DNA from: Sinohyriopsis cumingii
Lineage: Eukaryota > Mollusca > Bivalvia > Unionida > Unionidae
Assembly: GCA_028554795.2 (NCBI GenBank)
Contig: CM068839.1
Span: 88,872,682-88,936,681 of the forward strand
Reading direction: 5' to 3'
DNA: 64,000 nt
The notes beneath the pieces are model-generated. The model ran no database searches. It worked only from the letters and a program-made list of their open reading frames with translations, and was not told the DNA's origin. This document shows, in pieces, positions 20,229-29,897 of the stretch. Made by a program: the position numbers and the translations under genes. Positions within the stretch are counted from its first letter, which is position 1, and every line of letters starts with the position of its first letter.

Positions 20229-22770
20229 TCTCCTTACATCAACCATGTGGAAACATATTTCACTATTTTTAAAACTACAACGGCAATTTAAGGCAAACTT
20301 TATTTTTTTTTAAAGTTGTATCACTTCATTTCTTAAAAAGTTGTATCTTTGTGGGGGGCTTTGATATTCTTTCAAACCAGAATTATTATTTTTTACCTAG
20401 AGATAGTTTTTTTTGCAGCTAATATAACAGATGTAACAAGCTCTTGTTGTTTACAAATGAGATTAAGATTATTTTTTAAAGCTATTTGCGTCCCAGAATT
20501 TTAATTTTAAAACATCACACCTGCCCTCCATTAAATGGCCGATCCTTGAGCTCAATGCAACATGTACAAAAATCTCTGAACCTAGTTTTACATGCAAATT
20601 GCTTTTATTTTGTTACTTTTATTTGAATATGAGCTTAGTGAGCCATCTCAGGCCCACTTGGACCTCTTGATTTTGTTAAAAGTATGTTTCATTAATCATT
20701 ATGCAAATCACTTAATTTTTTAAAGGAGACAATCCTTGATTAACAGCCATCATTCAAGAGTTGTCGCCAGTTCAAAATATTTTCTTTTTATACTTTCATA
20801 TCAACAAGTGGGAGTATATTGTATTTACTTTGTCCATCTGTGTGTCCATCTTTTTGTCTTCTTTGTCCATGCTATAACTCCTATACTGCTTCACTTGTTA
20901 TCTTTGAACTTGTTGCACTATGGGTGGACTTTGGATGAGCATGGGTTGTGTACCAAAGACTTCCCAGGGTTTATTGAGGACCAAAAAATAATGGTTAAAA
21001 ATTGTGTCTGAACTGTAATCACAATACCTCCTCTCCTATTGCCATCAAACTGGACTAAAGGATGGATGTGTGTTGCTTACCAGAGTGATGTTGTTGTGAT
21101 CTAGTTTCCAAGACATATTAAAATTGCTTAAAAAATTAATTCATCTTTTCTGTCTGGAATCTAACTCCTATCTGCTAAAACATATTCACATAACACTTGC
21201 ACTGTGTGTGCATATTGGAATGAACATATACACAAAAACTGGATGACTGTACCCTGTAACAAGACTGAAACCGAATAGGTATGAAATAAGTGAAAACACT
21301 GAATACAATGTGTGTGAATGAATGTTTATGATAATAAAGTATGATAGTCTCTATACACCCTCACCAAGCATATTAATACAACAACCAAATGGAAACAAAA
21401 AACACGAACACTCTAACAGGACTTAAAACCAGACACAATGTTTATCGCTTTACACGTAGTGTTAGTGTTCCTGCAGAGATTTAGTTACACAGGATCATTA
21501 TGCATAAACAAGATACTGACACCAAAGCTGGAGCTAGACACTTCCTTAAATTATAAAAAATTCACCTGATGATATGATATGTTATATGATACTAGTGTTA
21601 TCATATATAAAGACTGTAGCATTGCATTCACCATAATGTGAAAATGCTTTTAATAAAAATGTGTGTGGTTCATATAACCAGATGTTTTGTTCAAAATTTC
21701 AAAATTCACAGTTCAAAGTTCAACATTCACAGTTCAAAAGTCACATTCGTTTGAAAATATTTATCCAGGGTTGTTCCACCCTCCTTCTGAACTCAACGGT
21801 TCCTTGGAATTCCATTAACTTCAATATGAAATGCCGGTATCTTTCGAACATCAAGTTACACCACATGCAAGCATGCAACATGAGGCTCAAGTTGGTCTGA
21901 ATCAGGGTGTGTGGCTATCATGCATATTGAACTGGCTTATATTAAAAGGCATACATCCTGTCCAGACTTCATGAGTCCAGCATCTCTCAAAACGACAACT
22001 GATGTGAAATGATGTATAATATGTTATACGATAACATATTTCCTATTGTTAGAATAGCAAGCATTACTAATTAAATTCCTGTTGAAGATTTTGCCAAGGA
22101 CAAGGCACGCTTAATGATCTGACGTTTTGCATTTCATGGTTGTAAGAAGCATGATCCTCCTGTTCCCTTACTGAAAAATGTGTTAAATTAACTCATTTAA
22201 GGGGGACATTCAATCGATATCAAATTTGATACACCCACTTTGAAGGTAATTCTCACACTTTTGAAAGTACTTCATATGGACATAAATGTTCACGCTACTT
22301 ATAATTTTGTTTTTCCTTTTTCCTGTCCTATTCAAGATGTCAACCAGTTGTGAAACTGAGATAGTGTTCAATGTAAAAAGGAGGTCAAGTTTAGACACAC
22401 GTAGTGATTTCCATGTTTAAAAATAGAGCATGATTTCACGTAATATGGTCACATGACACCTCAATGTGTAGTCTGAATTGCAAATAGCAGATAGACTAAG
22501 AGAAGCTTTGACGTTCATTTCTATGATAATAGAAAACTATTTACTCGTGTCGCCAATATGAAGAAATATTGATGAATTACCAAGCTGGACTGAATCAGAG
22601 TTTAATTTTGTCAAAGATAATAGCTAGAAAAGTATGTATGTATGCAAAAATGCATTGGAGACTGAATCACCGAAATGAAGTTGGAAATCGCTAACACTGA
22701 ATCCAAATCACCAAAACAATGTTATTAACACTGAAACAGTCTGAATCACCTGAACGAACTTAACCATTAT
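20229..22770. other. Host non-coding DNA
   Basis: AT-rich, no recognisable gene or domain. Open frames up to 91 residues (20736-21011) lack any pattern. A cluster of short CAAAATTCAAAATTCACAGTT-like repeats lies at 21690-21750. Confidence 0.6.
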
Positions 22771-22772
22771 AG

Positions 22773-23265
22773 AAATGGAGTTAGAACTACCGAAACATAA
22801 TCCAAATGGATTTATAGAAATGGAGTTAGAACTACCAAAACATAATCCAAATGGATTTATAGAAATAGAGTTAGAACTACCAAACCATAATCTAAATGGA
22901 TTTATAGAAATGGAGTTAGAACTACCAAACCATAATCCAAATGGATTTATAGAAATGGAGTTAGAACTACCAAAACATAATCCAAATGGATTTATAGAAA
23001 TGGAGTTAGAACTACCAAAACATAATCCAAATGGATTTATAGAAATGGAGTTAGAACTACCGAAACTTTATCCAAATGGATTTATAGAAATGGAGTTAGA
23101 ACTACCGAAACATAATCCAAATGGATTTATAGAAATGGAGTTAGAACTACCGAAACATAATCTAAATGGATTTCTAGAAATGGAGTTAGAACTACCAAAA
23201 CATAATCCAAATGGATTTATAGAAATGGAGTTAGAACTACCAAAACATAATCCAAATAGAAATGC
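22773..23265. repeat. 45-bp minisatellite, about 11 units
   Basis: The unit contains GAAATGGAGTTAGAACTACC and AACATAATCCAAATGGATTT. Because 45 is a multiple of three, the array is open in one frame and encodes 15-residue repeats (MELELPKHNPNGFIE). No promoter, signal peptide or flanking coding sequence supports a gene. Confidence 0.9.
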
Positions 23266-23554
23266 ATAATTAGTGTCTGAATCACTGAAAACCAAAAATG
23301 GAGTCGGAAATCACCAAAACAGATTTGGAATTCAGCAAATCTGAATTTAAATCACCAATAAAATGTCTGGATCACCAAACTAGGCTACATTGTATATTAC
23401 CGAATATGAGCCTTAAATTATCAAAACAGATTATGACAAAGTGTGGAACCAATTAGTCAATACTGGACGCTCATTGCGAAATGATGGTCCATTAAAGTCT
23501 AGCTCTTGCCAACGAGGAGACCGCCCCACGTGAAGAGCCCCACGTGATGAAGAC

Positions 23555-23802
23555 ATGTTGTTGTTGTGGGGTTTAACGCCATTTTTCAGCACACGATAGG
23601 CTATGCATGGCGGCCAGTATTAATGGTGGAGGAAGAATCCAGGAAAACCCTGGGAAGAACCACCGACCCACGAGAAGCTACTGGCAAGCTTTCTCACATA
23701 CCCACCTTAGCCGAATCCTAGACTCGAACCCACGCAGACAGAGGTAAGATGGCAGTGATCCGTAACGGAGAGCGCTTTAGACCACTCGGCCACTCCGGGC
23801 CC
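23555..23802 (-). mobile_element. tRNA-derived SINE, copy 1
   Basis: On the minus strand it starts GGGCCCGGAGTGGCCGAGTG, with RNA polymerase III A box (TGGCCGAGTGGTCTAAAG) and B box (GGGTTCGAGTC), then a body ending GGCGTTAAACCCCACAACAA. A perfect 12-bp target duplication CGTGATGAAGAC flanks it (23543-23554 and 23803-23814), so it looks recent and complete. Confidence 0.92.
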
Positions 23803-23950
23803 CGTGATGAAGACTTAAAAGCATCATTCTAAATATTAACAAATTAAATAATTAACAAAGGTGAAAATGATAAAATGGCAGTGTACATTACACTAAGATT
23901 GATGACTGTCAAAACTACAGTTTACAGAATGTGTTATGATGCAGAAAAAA

Positions 23951-23953
23951 ACA

Positions 23954-23982
<29 letters not shown>
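23951..23982. repeat. (CATA)n microsatellite
   Basis: About eight CATA units. Confidence 0.9.
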
Positions 23983-23984
<2 letters not shown>

Positions 23985-23985
<1 letters not shown>

Positions 23986-24489
23986 AAACTTATGTGCAGT
24001 CAAATAAATATGGCATCCTCAGATTCTAGTTTGTACACATTTCTATTTAAAGGCCATCTACCTAATAACTATACTTTATTATCAAATATACACAATATAC
24101 AATCATCATGGTTAATAAATACAAAATTACGGTGTTCAGACATAAATGGTATGGTGAGTAAAGGAACATATATACATTTACTCTTACATACATACGTGTA
24201 AAACTACAGATCTCTCATACTGTAGTTTGATCTTTCCCTTCATATGCAATTAAAAAAATATAGTATCCTCTTGTTTTAGTTTATGTACACACTTCTATTT
24301 CAAGTTCATATACCTAATAAATACACACTTTTATCAAATATACTCAATATACAATCATCATGGTTAATAAATACAAAAGGAAACGTGTTAATAACATTTA
24401 TATGTGTAAAACTACAGATCTATCATGCTGTAGTTTGATCTTTCCTTTTATATGCAATCAAATAAATATAGCAACCTCTGGTTTTAATT

Positions 24490-24492
<3 letters not shown>
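23985..24492. repeat. Direct repeats of about 220-240 bp
   Basis: A segment containing TTATCAAATATACACAATAT and CAATCATCATGGTTAATAAA appears twice, and a third copy starts near 24455 but stops at 24492, where the LINE begins. Its continuation is found at 48029-48135, on the other side of the LINE. Confidence 0.8.
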
Positions 24493-24543
<51 letters not shown>

Positions 24544-25918
24544 TATAATAATAATGAGGACTTTGTATAGCACCTAAACTTTATAATCTGTAAGTGCTTT
24601 ACAACATTAGATAACACCTAAAACATATATAATGATACGGTTACGAAAACAAACACCATGAAATTAGAAAACAAAAACATGCTGAAAATAATTATGGTAA
24701 GGAAACATTGCTTTAAGTCTGTTTGGATGAGTGTTAAGAGCACTCTTGAATGAGATCACAGTATCTTTGTGTCTAAGTTCAGTGGACAATTCGTTCCACG
24801 TTGCTGGGCCCTGGTATGCAAAAGAACATCGTCCATATGACTTCATTTCGATATGGGAATAATGAGAATACAGGTGTTGGAAGATGAGCTTAAGTATCTT
24901 GCTGGTGTGTACACATGGGTGAGGTGATTTGGTATGTTGGACTGGAGCCAGTCAACGAAACGTAGTACAGAGAACAAATTTTGTGTTTGATTCTGGACCG
25001 AATGCGTAGCCAGTGTAGGGTACAAAGCAGGGTGTGTGTGTGCTCGGTTTATGGTACGCTAAAGATGATCCGAGCTGCTGTGTTTTGAACTTCTTGAAGT
25101 TTCTGGTAGATACTAAGATGAACCGGATAGAACTGAATTACAGTAGTCCAGTCATGAAAGTAGTGAGGAACACACACGTGTTTTAGTGGCATCAACTGAA
25201 AGAAAACTGTGAATGGAGCTGATGCATCTCAGCTCCAGATATACATCCTTGCATATGTTTATGACATATTGGTGCAATGAGAGAGTAATTTCGAGAGTAA
25301 CACCTAGGTTTCTTACTGACTGTGTGAAATCAATGTTGGTGTTACTGATACTTATTGCTTGAGGTAAAGGATGTAAATGAGAAAGTCTTTATGTTGTAAT
25401 CAGAATGGCTTCAGTTTCATCATCATTCATCTGCAGCTTGTTACATGTCATCCATGATTTCACATCTGAAAGGCTCCTCTCTACGGGGCCCCGAGTGGTC
25501 GAGTGGTCTAAAGCGCTCTCCGTTACGGATCACTGCCATCTCACCTCTGTCTGCGTGGGTTTGAGTCTAGGATTCGGCCAATGTGGGTATGTGAGAAAAC
25601 TTGTCAGTAGCTTATCGTGGGTCGGTGGTTCTTCCCGGGGTTTTCCCGGGTTCTTCCTCCACCATTAATACTGGCCGCCATGCATAGCCTATCGTGTGCT
25701 GAAAAATGGCGTTAAACCCCACAACATCAACAACAACAAAAAGCACCTCTCTACGCCTTGGATGGTAGCATCAACTTTAGTTGGGTGTCTAGATTTGTAT
25801 ATTTATGTATATTCAGCGTACTACTGGTGACTCACTGGATGACGATATATGACACTTGATAGCAGATGAGTTTATCGAATGAAGAGAACAAGTCCAAAAA
25901 CAACTGTGGAACACCCAA
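24493..25918 (-). mobile_element. 3' half of a 5'-truncated CR1/L2-type LINE
   Basis: Minus-strand reverse transcriptase remnants: SLSDVKSWMTCNKLQMNDDE and TEAILIT, VRNLGVTL, LDYCNSVLSG and the C-terminal SYGRCSFAYQGPATWNEL with SFKSALNTH. Frames shift several times, so it is a pseudogene. The 3' end (GGTGCTATACAAAGTCCTCA) runs into an (ATT)n tail at 24493-24553, typical of L2/CR1 elements. A SINE sits in it (25486-25745), and element 2 splits it at 25918; the 5' half is at 46266-48028. Confidence 0.85.
25486..25745 (+). mobile_element. tRNA-derived SINE, copy 2, nested in the LINE
   Basis: Same family as 23555-23802, with A-box and B-box regions and a (CAA)n-type tail. The 10-bp duplication CCTCTCTACG (25476-25485 and 25746-25755) lies within the LINE reverse transcriptase: VDATIQGVERS precedes and SDVKSWMTCNK follows across the SINE. 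Confidence 0.9.
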
Positions 25919-26373
25919 AGTAGTGAAGTGGGGCACTTTACGTACAATGGAAATTAGCATTACAGAGACCCCTGGGTAAGATTACCGACAATGGAAATTT
26001 AACATGGAGAAAAATCGTGGGCAAATATACCGACAAGGGGAATTAACATGGGAATAAATCGTGGGTTACTTTACCGACAAGGGGAATTTAACATGGGAAT
26101 AAATCGTGGGTCACTTTACCGACAAGGGGAATTAACATGGGAATAAATCGTGGGTCACTTTACCGACAAGGGGAATTTAACATGGAACTATAGTGTGGGT
26201 CTGTCTAGCGACAAGGGAAATTAACATGGGGGGAATAGAGTTTGGGCTTGTCTAGGGACAAGGGGAATTGAACATGGGATTTTTTTTTTTTAAATTTAAA
26301 AAAAAGGGGTAGGCAATTGAAAAGTCATTCTCTTTTCGAGAAATATGGGTGGCCCTCAAAAGGGCCTTTGGTT
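25919..26373 (+). repeat. Element 2 left TIR with internal iterons
   Basis: Reverse complement of 45807-46265 with about three substitutions. From about 25970 to 26280 it contains about seven tandem units of 45 bp with ACCGACAAGGGGAATT, AACATGGGAATAAATCGTGG. The inner end includes the histone-type 3' end of the outermost gene. Confidence 0.95.
26325..26371 (-). terminator. Histone-type 3'-end signal B (stem-loop plus HDE)
   Basis: On the minus strand GGCCCTTTTGAGGGCC (26351-26366) is preceded by CCAAA and followed by ACCCA, then TCGAAAAGAGAATG as a histone downstream element. It lies 26 nt after the stop of the 26392-26766 gene. The loop is UUUG instead of UUUC. Confidence 0.8.
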
Positions 26374-26391
26374 TTTCTTCTTCTTCTGCTT

Positions 26392-26766
26392 CTAATTTCT
26401 TCTTTTTCTCCACCAACTTCTTATTTTCTCTCCTACACCCTTTCTCTTCTTTTTTTTCTCGTCCTCTTCTTTCTTCTCCTCCTCTTCTTTCTTCCTCTTC
26501 TCATTTTCTTCTTCTTTTTCAATTTTTTCGTTCCATGCTCTTATCCTTATCCTTTCCTCTTCATCCTCCTTCTCCTCCTTTATTTCTTTCATCACACCAC
26601 TTATCATGTCCTTTGCTTTTCTTAAGTTGTTAATCTCCATTTTTACTCTATGCGGACTATAAGAATAGTGGTCTTCATTCAGTCTCACTAGCATTTGTTC
26701 CATCATGCCCAAATTGTCAAGGACGTCTTGCAATGTTTGCAATTTATCGAGGTGGTTTGAAGCCAT
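26392..26766 (-). CDS. Small helical protein with charged tail, end-proximal gene 1 of element 2
   Basis: 124 residues. The N-terminal half is helical (HLDKLQTLQDVLDNLGMM, then EQMLVRLNED) with a Tyr/Ser insert, and the C-terminal half is a Glu/Lys coiled coil ending in RSWWRKRRN. It shares its general plan (helical pair then charged or Gln-rich tail) with the next two genes, suggesting diverged paralogues. The ATG lies 50 bp from the conserved upstream box and a GTATAAGA TATA-like element; the stop lies 26 nt before a histone-type stem-loop. Unknown function; nuclear or regulatory early protein is a guess. Confidence 0.65.
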   Translation of the reverse strand: MASNHLDKLQTLQDVLDNLGMMEQMLVRLNEDHYSYSPHRVKMEINNLRKAKDMISGVMKEIKEEKEDEEERIRIRAWNEKIEKEEENEKRKKEEEEKKEEDEKKKKRKGVGEKIRSWWRKRRN

Positions 26767-26815
26767 CTTCTCTGTAGAATGGTTTGAACGACGAATAATG
26801 TGGGTTCTTATACGA

Positions 26816-26844
26816 AAAGCGCGGACGTGAAGGAAAACATCCCC
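26816..26844 (-). promoter_or_regulatory. Conserved 29-bp upstream box, copy A1
   Basis: Minus strand starts GGGGATGTTTTCCTTCACGT and ends CCGCGCTTT, immediately followed by a TATA-like TCGTATAAGA. Near-identical copies lie at 26885-26913, 27647-27675 and 28533-28561. Confidence 0.75.
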
Positions 26845-26884
26845 TTAAAACATAAAATTGATCTTACCTAGATCATGACCTAAC

Positions 26885-26913
26885 AACGCGCGGATGTGAA
26901 GGAAAACATCCCC
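26885..26913 (-). promoter_or_regulatory. Conserved upstream box, copy A2
   Basis: One or two differences from copy A1, 40 bp upstream of it. Followed by TTACCTAGATCATGACC-like sequence shared with the next spacer (27647-27740). Confidence 0.65.
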
Positions 26914-27117
26914 TACTTTCTCATTTCATATAATAAAACCCTAACTATACTCTCCACATACGCTAAGAAACAATAAAGGAACCCATAATCTACTATTCAC
27001 ACAAACTTACTTGAACAGTTACTAACACAAACACACAAACACATGCACTCTCACTATAAAAAAGAGTTAGTGTTTATATTCACACTACTCTACCTACACA
27101 CATTGGCAAATTGATCG
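26914..27117. repeat. Spacer shared between cassettes
   Basis: This spacer, from the upstream box to the 3'-end signal of the next gene, is duplicated at 27676-28030, with shared landmarks CACTATAAAAAAGAGTTAGT (the second copy differs slightly) and CACACTACTCTACCTACACA. No gene in it. Confidence 0.75.
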
Positions 27118-27165
27118 TTATTTCTTTTCTAGAGTATTGGGGTAGCCCTGAAAAGGGCTGTTTTT
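27115..27165 (-). terminator. Histone-type 3'-end signal C (stem-loop plus HDE)
   Basis: Minus strand AGCCCTTTTCAGGGCT (27144-27159) with UUUC loop, followed by ACCCCA and then TAGAAAAGAAATAA as a purine-rich downstream element. It begins 32 nt after the stop of the 27191-27601 gene. The base pair at the stem foot is A-T instead of G-C. Confidence 0.8.
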
Positions 27166-27190
27166 TGTTTGGAACTTCATGGACACCTGG

Positions 27191-27601
27191 TTAATGGTGG
27201 CACCTTCCAGGCCTGGCGCCACATACACATCTTGTCCCCCAGTTGCTTTTTACTTTTTTCGGGGAGAGAGCAGAGGCAGGATATGTGGCTTCAGAATGCC
27301 AATTTTCGCTCTCTGGGATTCTGAAATTTCTTCTTCTCTCCTTTTCCTCCTCTTCTTTGTATCTTCTCTCCTCCTCTTCTTTGTATCTTCTCTCTTCCTC
27401 TTCTTTGTATTTTCTCTCTTCCTCTTCTTTGTATCTTCTCTCTTCCTCTTCTTTGTTTCTTCTTTCCTCCTCCTCTCTCATCCTGCCCTCTTCCACAATG
27501 GCCTCCGCGGCCAGTTCGTTCAACAGGCGCCTGGCAAATTCCAGATGCACATGAAGTTCCAACAGTTTCGCCAGTCTCGTGTTCATTCTGGTGTTGATCA
27601 A
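27191..27601 (-). CDS. Coiled-coil protein with EEERRYK repeats, end-proximal gene 2 of element 2
   Basis: 136 residues (131 from the second Met, MNTRLAKLL). N-terminal helix pair (LAKLLELHVHLEFARRLLNE), then about seven copies of a 7-8 residue charged repeat (KEEEERRY) from a 24-bp DNA repeat, then a tail with CVCGARPGRCHH that could bind metal. The upstream box at 27647-27675 and a CTATAAAT TATA box lie about 30-46 bp before the ATG. The plus-strand Leu/Ser-rich frames over the same DNA are shadows. Function unknown. Confidence 0.65.
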   Translation of the reverse strand: MINTRMNTRLAKLLELHVHLEFARRLLNELAAEAIVEEGRMREEEERRNKEEEERRYKEEEERKYKEEEERRYKEEEERRYKEEEEKERRRNFRIPESENWHSEATYPASALSPKKVKSNWGTRCVCGARPGRCHH

Positions 27602-27646
27602 TCAACAAGGGTAGCTGGATTGCCGAACGAGTTTCAATTTATAGTG

Positions 27647-27675
27647 AAAGCGCGGACGTGAAGGAAAACATCCCC
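27647..27675 (-). promoter_or_regulatory. Conserved upstream box, copy B1
   Basis: Same sequence as copy A1 over essentially its full length, followed three bases on by CTATAAATTG, a canonical TATA box. A decayed second box (B2) lies at 27723-27745. Confidence 0.75.
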
Positions 27676-28019
27676 CTAAAAACATAAAATTGATCTTACC
27701 TAGATCATGACCAAAAAAAAACAACGCGCGGACCTAAAAGAAACACTCACTCACTTTTTTATACTTCCCATTCCTATTGTAAAAATTTTTTCATCAATCA
27801 CTTCAATAGACTATCCACATACGCAAAGCAATCCAATCCAACCCCCAAATCTACTCTCCCCACACCTCAAAACACCAAAAAAAAACAAACATCATCTTAA
27901 TCTACTATCCACACCAACGTACGTGAGCGGTTACAAACACACAATTACATACACTCACACTATTAAAAAAAGAGTTAGTGTTTATATTCACACTACTCTA
28001 CCTACACACATTGGGAAAT

Positions 28020-28075
28020 TGATGGTTATTTCTTTTCTAGAGTATTGGGGTAGCCCTGAAAAGGGCTGTTTTTTT
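28020..28075 (-). terminator. Histone-type 3'-end signal D (stem-loop plus HDE)
   Basis: AGCCCTTTTCAGGGCT on the minus strand (28052-28067), then ACCCCA, then TAGAAAAGAAATAA. It begins 30 nt after the stop of the 28097-28468 gene. Near-identical to signal C including flanks. Confidence 0.8.
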
Positions 28076-28096
28076 TTTGTTTGCTATGGTAATCTT

Positions 28097-28468
28097 TTAG
28101 TTTCTAAGAATGCGATGTCCTCTGAGGATAGACTTTCTGGCGATAGGTCTGCTTCTTCGGAAAGAGAATAAGAACTCTTTGGTGTCGATACGACAATCGA
28201 CAAAGCCTCTGTCAGGTTCAGGTTGTTGCTGCTGCTGCTGTTGTTGTTGTTGTTGCTGTTGCTGCTGTTGCTGCTGTCTCTGAAGTCTGTACTTCTCTGT
28301 CCATTCTTCTTTTTCCCTGTTCACTTCTCTGAAGAGCTCTTCTATCAGGTCTTCAGTGACTTTTAGCATTCTCACATTCTCTATCTCTTCTGGCTTCGGT
28401 ATCAGACTGTGTCTGACCCTATGCAAATTCACGTAGGCTTCGTTTAGCTTAGCTAGTTTGGAGCACAT
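28097..28468 (-). CDS. PolyQ-containing helical protein, end-proximal gene 3 of element 2
   Basis: About 123 residues from MCSKLAKLNEAYVNL. The frame is open further upstream, but the conserved upstream box at 28533-28561 sits inside that extension and, by analogy with the two neighbours, the box should be upstream of the start; hence this Met. N-terminal helix pair (AYVNLHRVRHSLI; LKVTEDLIEELFREV), polyQ tract of about 19 Gln encoded by mixed CAG/CAA, and a basic tail (FRRSRPIARKS). Paralogue-like to the previous two. Function unknown. Confidence 0.62.
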   Translation of the reverse strand: MCSKLAKLNEAYVNLHRVRHSLIPKPEEIENVRMLKVTEDLIEELFREVNREKEEWTEKYRLQRQQQQQQQQQQQQQQQQQQPEPDRGFVDCRIDTKEFLFSFRRSRPIARKSILRGHRILRN

Positions 28469-28532
28469 CTTCGTAGGAGGATGAGTCGACAATGGATGGT
28501 TAGACTGGAAACAACCCCCGGTTCTTAAAGTC

Positions 28533-28561
28533 AAAGCGCGGACGTGAAGGAAAACATCCCC
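28533..28561 (-). promoter_or_regulatory. Conserved upstream box, copy C
   Basis: Same box as A1 and B1, 65 bp upstream of the chosen ATG; followed by GACTTTAAGA, a weak TATA-like sequence. A divergent relative lies at 39016-39044 in the BIR locus. Confidence 0.72.
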
Positions 28562-28691
28562 TCCACGGTTTTCGAGTCGCAACGTTCAGTGAGTGTCATG
28601 AGAGGGATAGTAAGAAATTAAAGAGCATGAATCAAACATTCTTATAGCCAAACAAAAAAGACAAAGGCATTTTTTTCAAAACACAACATTC

Positions 28692-28697
28692 TTTATT
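28692..28697 (-). terminator. AATAAA polyadenylation signal of the leftward virion-gene block
   Basis: AATAAA on the minus strand, about 120 bases after the protease stop. It contrasts with the histone-type ends of the genes to its left. Confidence 0.6.
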
Positions 28698-28814
28698 CAA
28701 AAAATCACTTAACACTAACCAACAACAACTCTAACATTTTTTAACAATAATCCAACACTATAACATCAAACATTTTTTTTAAACAAATGACAAACATTTT
28801 TTTCAATTGACAGT

Positions 28815-29375
28815 CTACCTTAAACAGGGCTGACAACGTTGTGAATGAAATTGTGATTTCCACTGTTGGAAATCATTAGGCCATTGATGGACACTACGTT
28901 TCCTAGGTTGAGACAAAAGATAAGCATAATGGTCACAAAACCATCGATCTACTTTCACATCATTTCTAGAAGAAGAACGAGGATCAAAACGAGTTACTAA
29001 ATGTTCTAAGGAATAGCCCAGGCTGCGATGATGCAGAAAATACACACAGTACTGTCCACACACCAAGGAATCTGTGCCTTGTAATTTCACATTATTGAAT
29101 CGGGTGGTCTGAGCATTTCTTCTCATAAAGTCGATAATATCGTCTTCCAAAGGGGGCAATCCATACGAATCAAAATATTCCACACATCCTTCTTGAGGAA
29201 AGTAGACGGCTACCCAGTGGGTTCCTGGGAGATGACTTTCGTCCGTGTTGATGACATAATCTTGATGGTCTTGAGGTTTGCGATGAGGGAGTTCATCTTT
29301 AGCACAGACGACAGGATTCCAAGAAGCCGTATACGAACTGTGGTTCAAAAGGTAATAAAGTTCCCATGTATCCAT
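28815..29375 (-). CDS. Adenain-like cysteine protease, element 2
   Basis: 186 residues, the expected length for the Maverick/adintovirus maturation protease. GTHWVAVYF holds the catalytic His (about 53), VEYFDSYGLPP the acidic residue (about 69), and CGQYCVYFL the catalytic Cys (about 106), with a Gln exactly seven residues before, as in adenovirus protease. Tail motif FDPRSSSRNDVKV also fits. It looks whole. It would cleave virion precursors. It is the last gene before the AATAAA at 28692. Confidence 0.9.
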   Translation of the reverse strand: MDTWELYYLLNHSSYTASWNPVVCAKDELPHRKPQDHQDYVINTDESHLPGTHWVAVYFPQEGCVEYFDSYGLPPLEDDIIDFMRRNAQTTRFNNVKLQGTDSLVCGQYCVYFLHHRSLGYSLEHLVTRFDPRSSSRNDVKVDRWFCDHYAYLLSQPRKRSVHQWPNDFQQWKSQFHSQRCQPCLR

Positions 29376-29406
29376 TGTTTTGTGTGTGTTTTTTTTTTCT
29401 TCTTCT

Positions 29407-29892
29407 TCACAGGTAATAATAAGTCATCAGTTCGATCCTGACTTTTTGCTTGAAAATGTCTGACGAATAACCGTTTCTTCCTTTCGTCTCCTCACTCTGA
29501 TTCAGGAGAGTTTCGATACGATGGATCTCTTGAGTGGTTAATGGTGGACAAGAATGTTCACGCAAGTCTTTATACCACTGGTGTAACACGTCTTCGTCCG
29601 AGATGAGACTCCAAGCTTCGTCCAGATACTCGTCCAATTTTTCTTCTTGACTCAACATCAGGCATTTATCGTGTTGAATTTGACTGGGATGATAGTTTTG
29701 ACATCCATAACACTCTTTCTTGATCAATTCTCTCATTTTTTCAGCAAAGTGTTTGGCAAAACAGGAGACTAAATGGGCTTCTTGTTCTGGCCATCTCGAC
29801 TTCATCATGATCACTTCTTCTTTTTCCATGGTCTCCTCGCATTTCATCTCCAAAGTTTCTCCACTAGGTAAAGAGGGATAACAGTCTTCCAT
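29407..29892 (-). CDS. Conserved Maverick zinc-site protein, element 2
   Basis: 161 residues. Central motif CYGCQNYHPSQIQHDKCLM suggests one zinc site and resembles a small protein found next to the capsid gene in many Mavericks/adintoviruses. It is otherwise helical and acidic. It lies between capsid and protease, 6 bp after the capsid gene ends, so it likely belongs to the late transcription unit. Function unknown. It looks whole. Confidence 0.65.
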   Translation of the reverse strand: MEDCYPSLPSGETLEMKCEETMEKEEVIMMKSRWPEQEAHLVSCFAKHFAEKMRELIKKECYGCQNYHPSQIQHDKCLMLSQEEKLDEYLDEAWSLISDEDVLHQWYKDLREHSCPPLTTQEIHRIETLLNQSEETKGRNGYSSDIFKQKVRIELMTYYYL

Positions 29893-29897
29893 GGCTT

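Noticed and set aside
22773-23265. CRISPR-like array
   Set aside because: Units are contiguous tandem repeats without distinct spacers.
26317-26633. Plus-strand Leu/Phe/Ser-rich open frames
   Set aside because: They are the antisense of the Glu/Lys coiled-coil gene 26392-26766; the minus strand has the upstream box, TATA-like element and 3'-end signal.
27179-27661. Plus-strand frames over the EEERRYK gene
   Set aside because: Antisense shadows caused by the repetitive purine-rich coding strand.
26325-28075. The stem-loops as remnants of a host histone gene cluster
   Set aside because: None of the adjacent proteins resembles a histone, and the signals lie within the element, including both TIRs.
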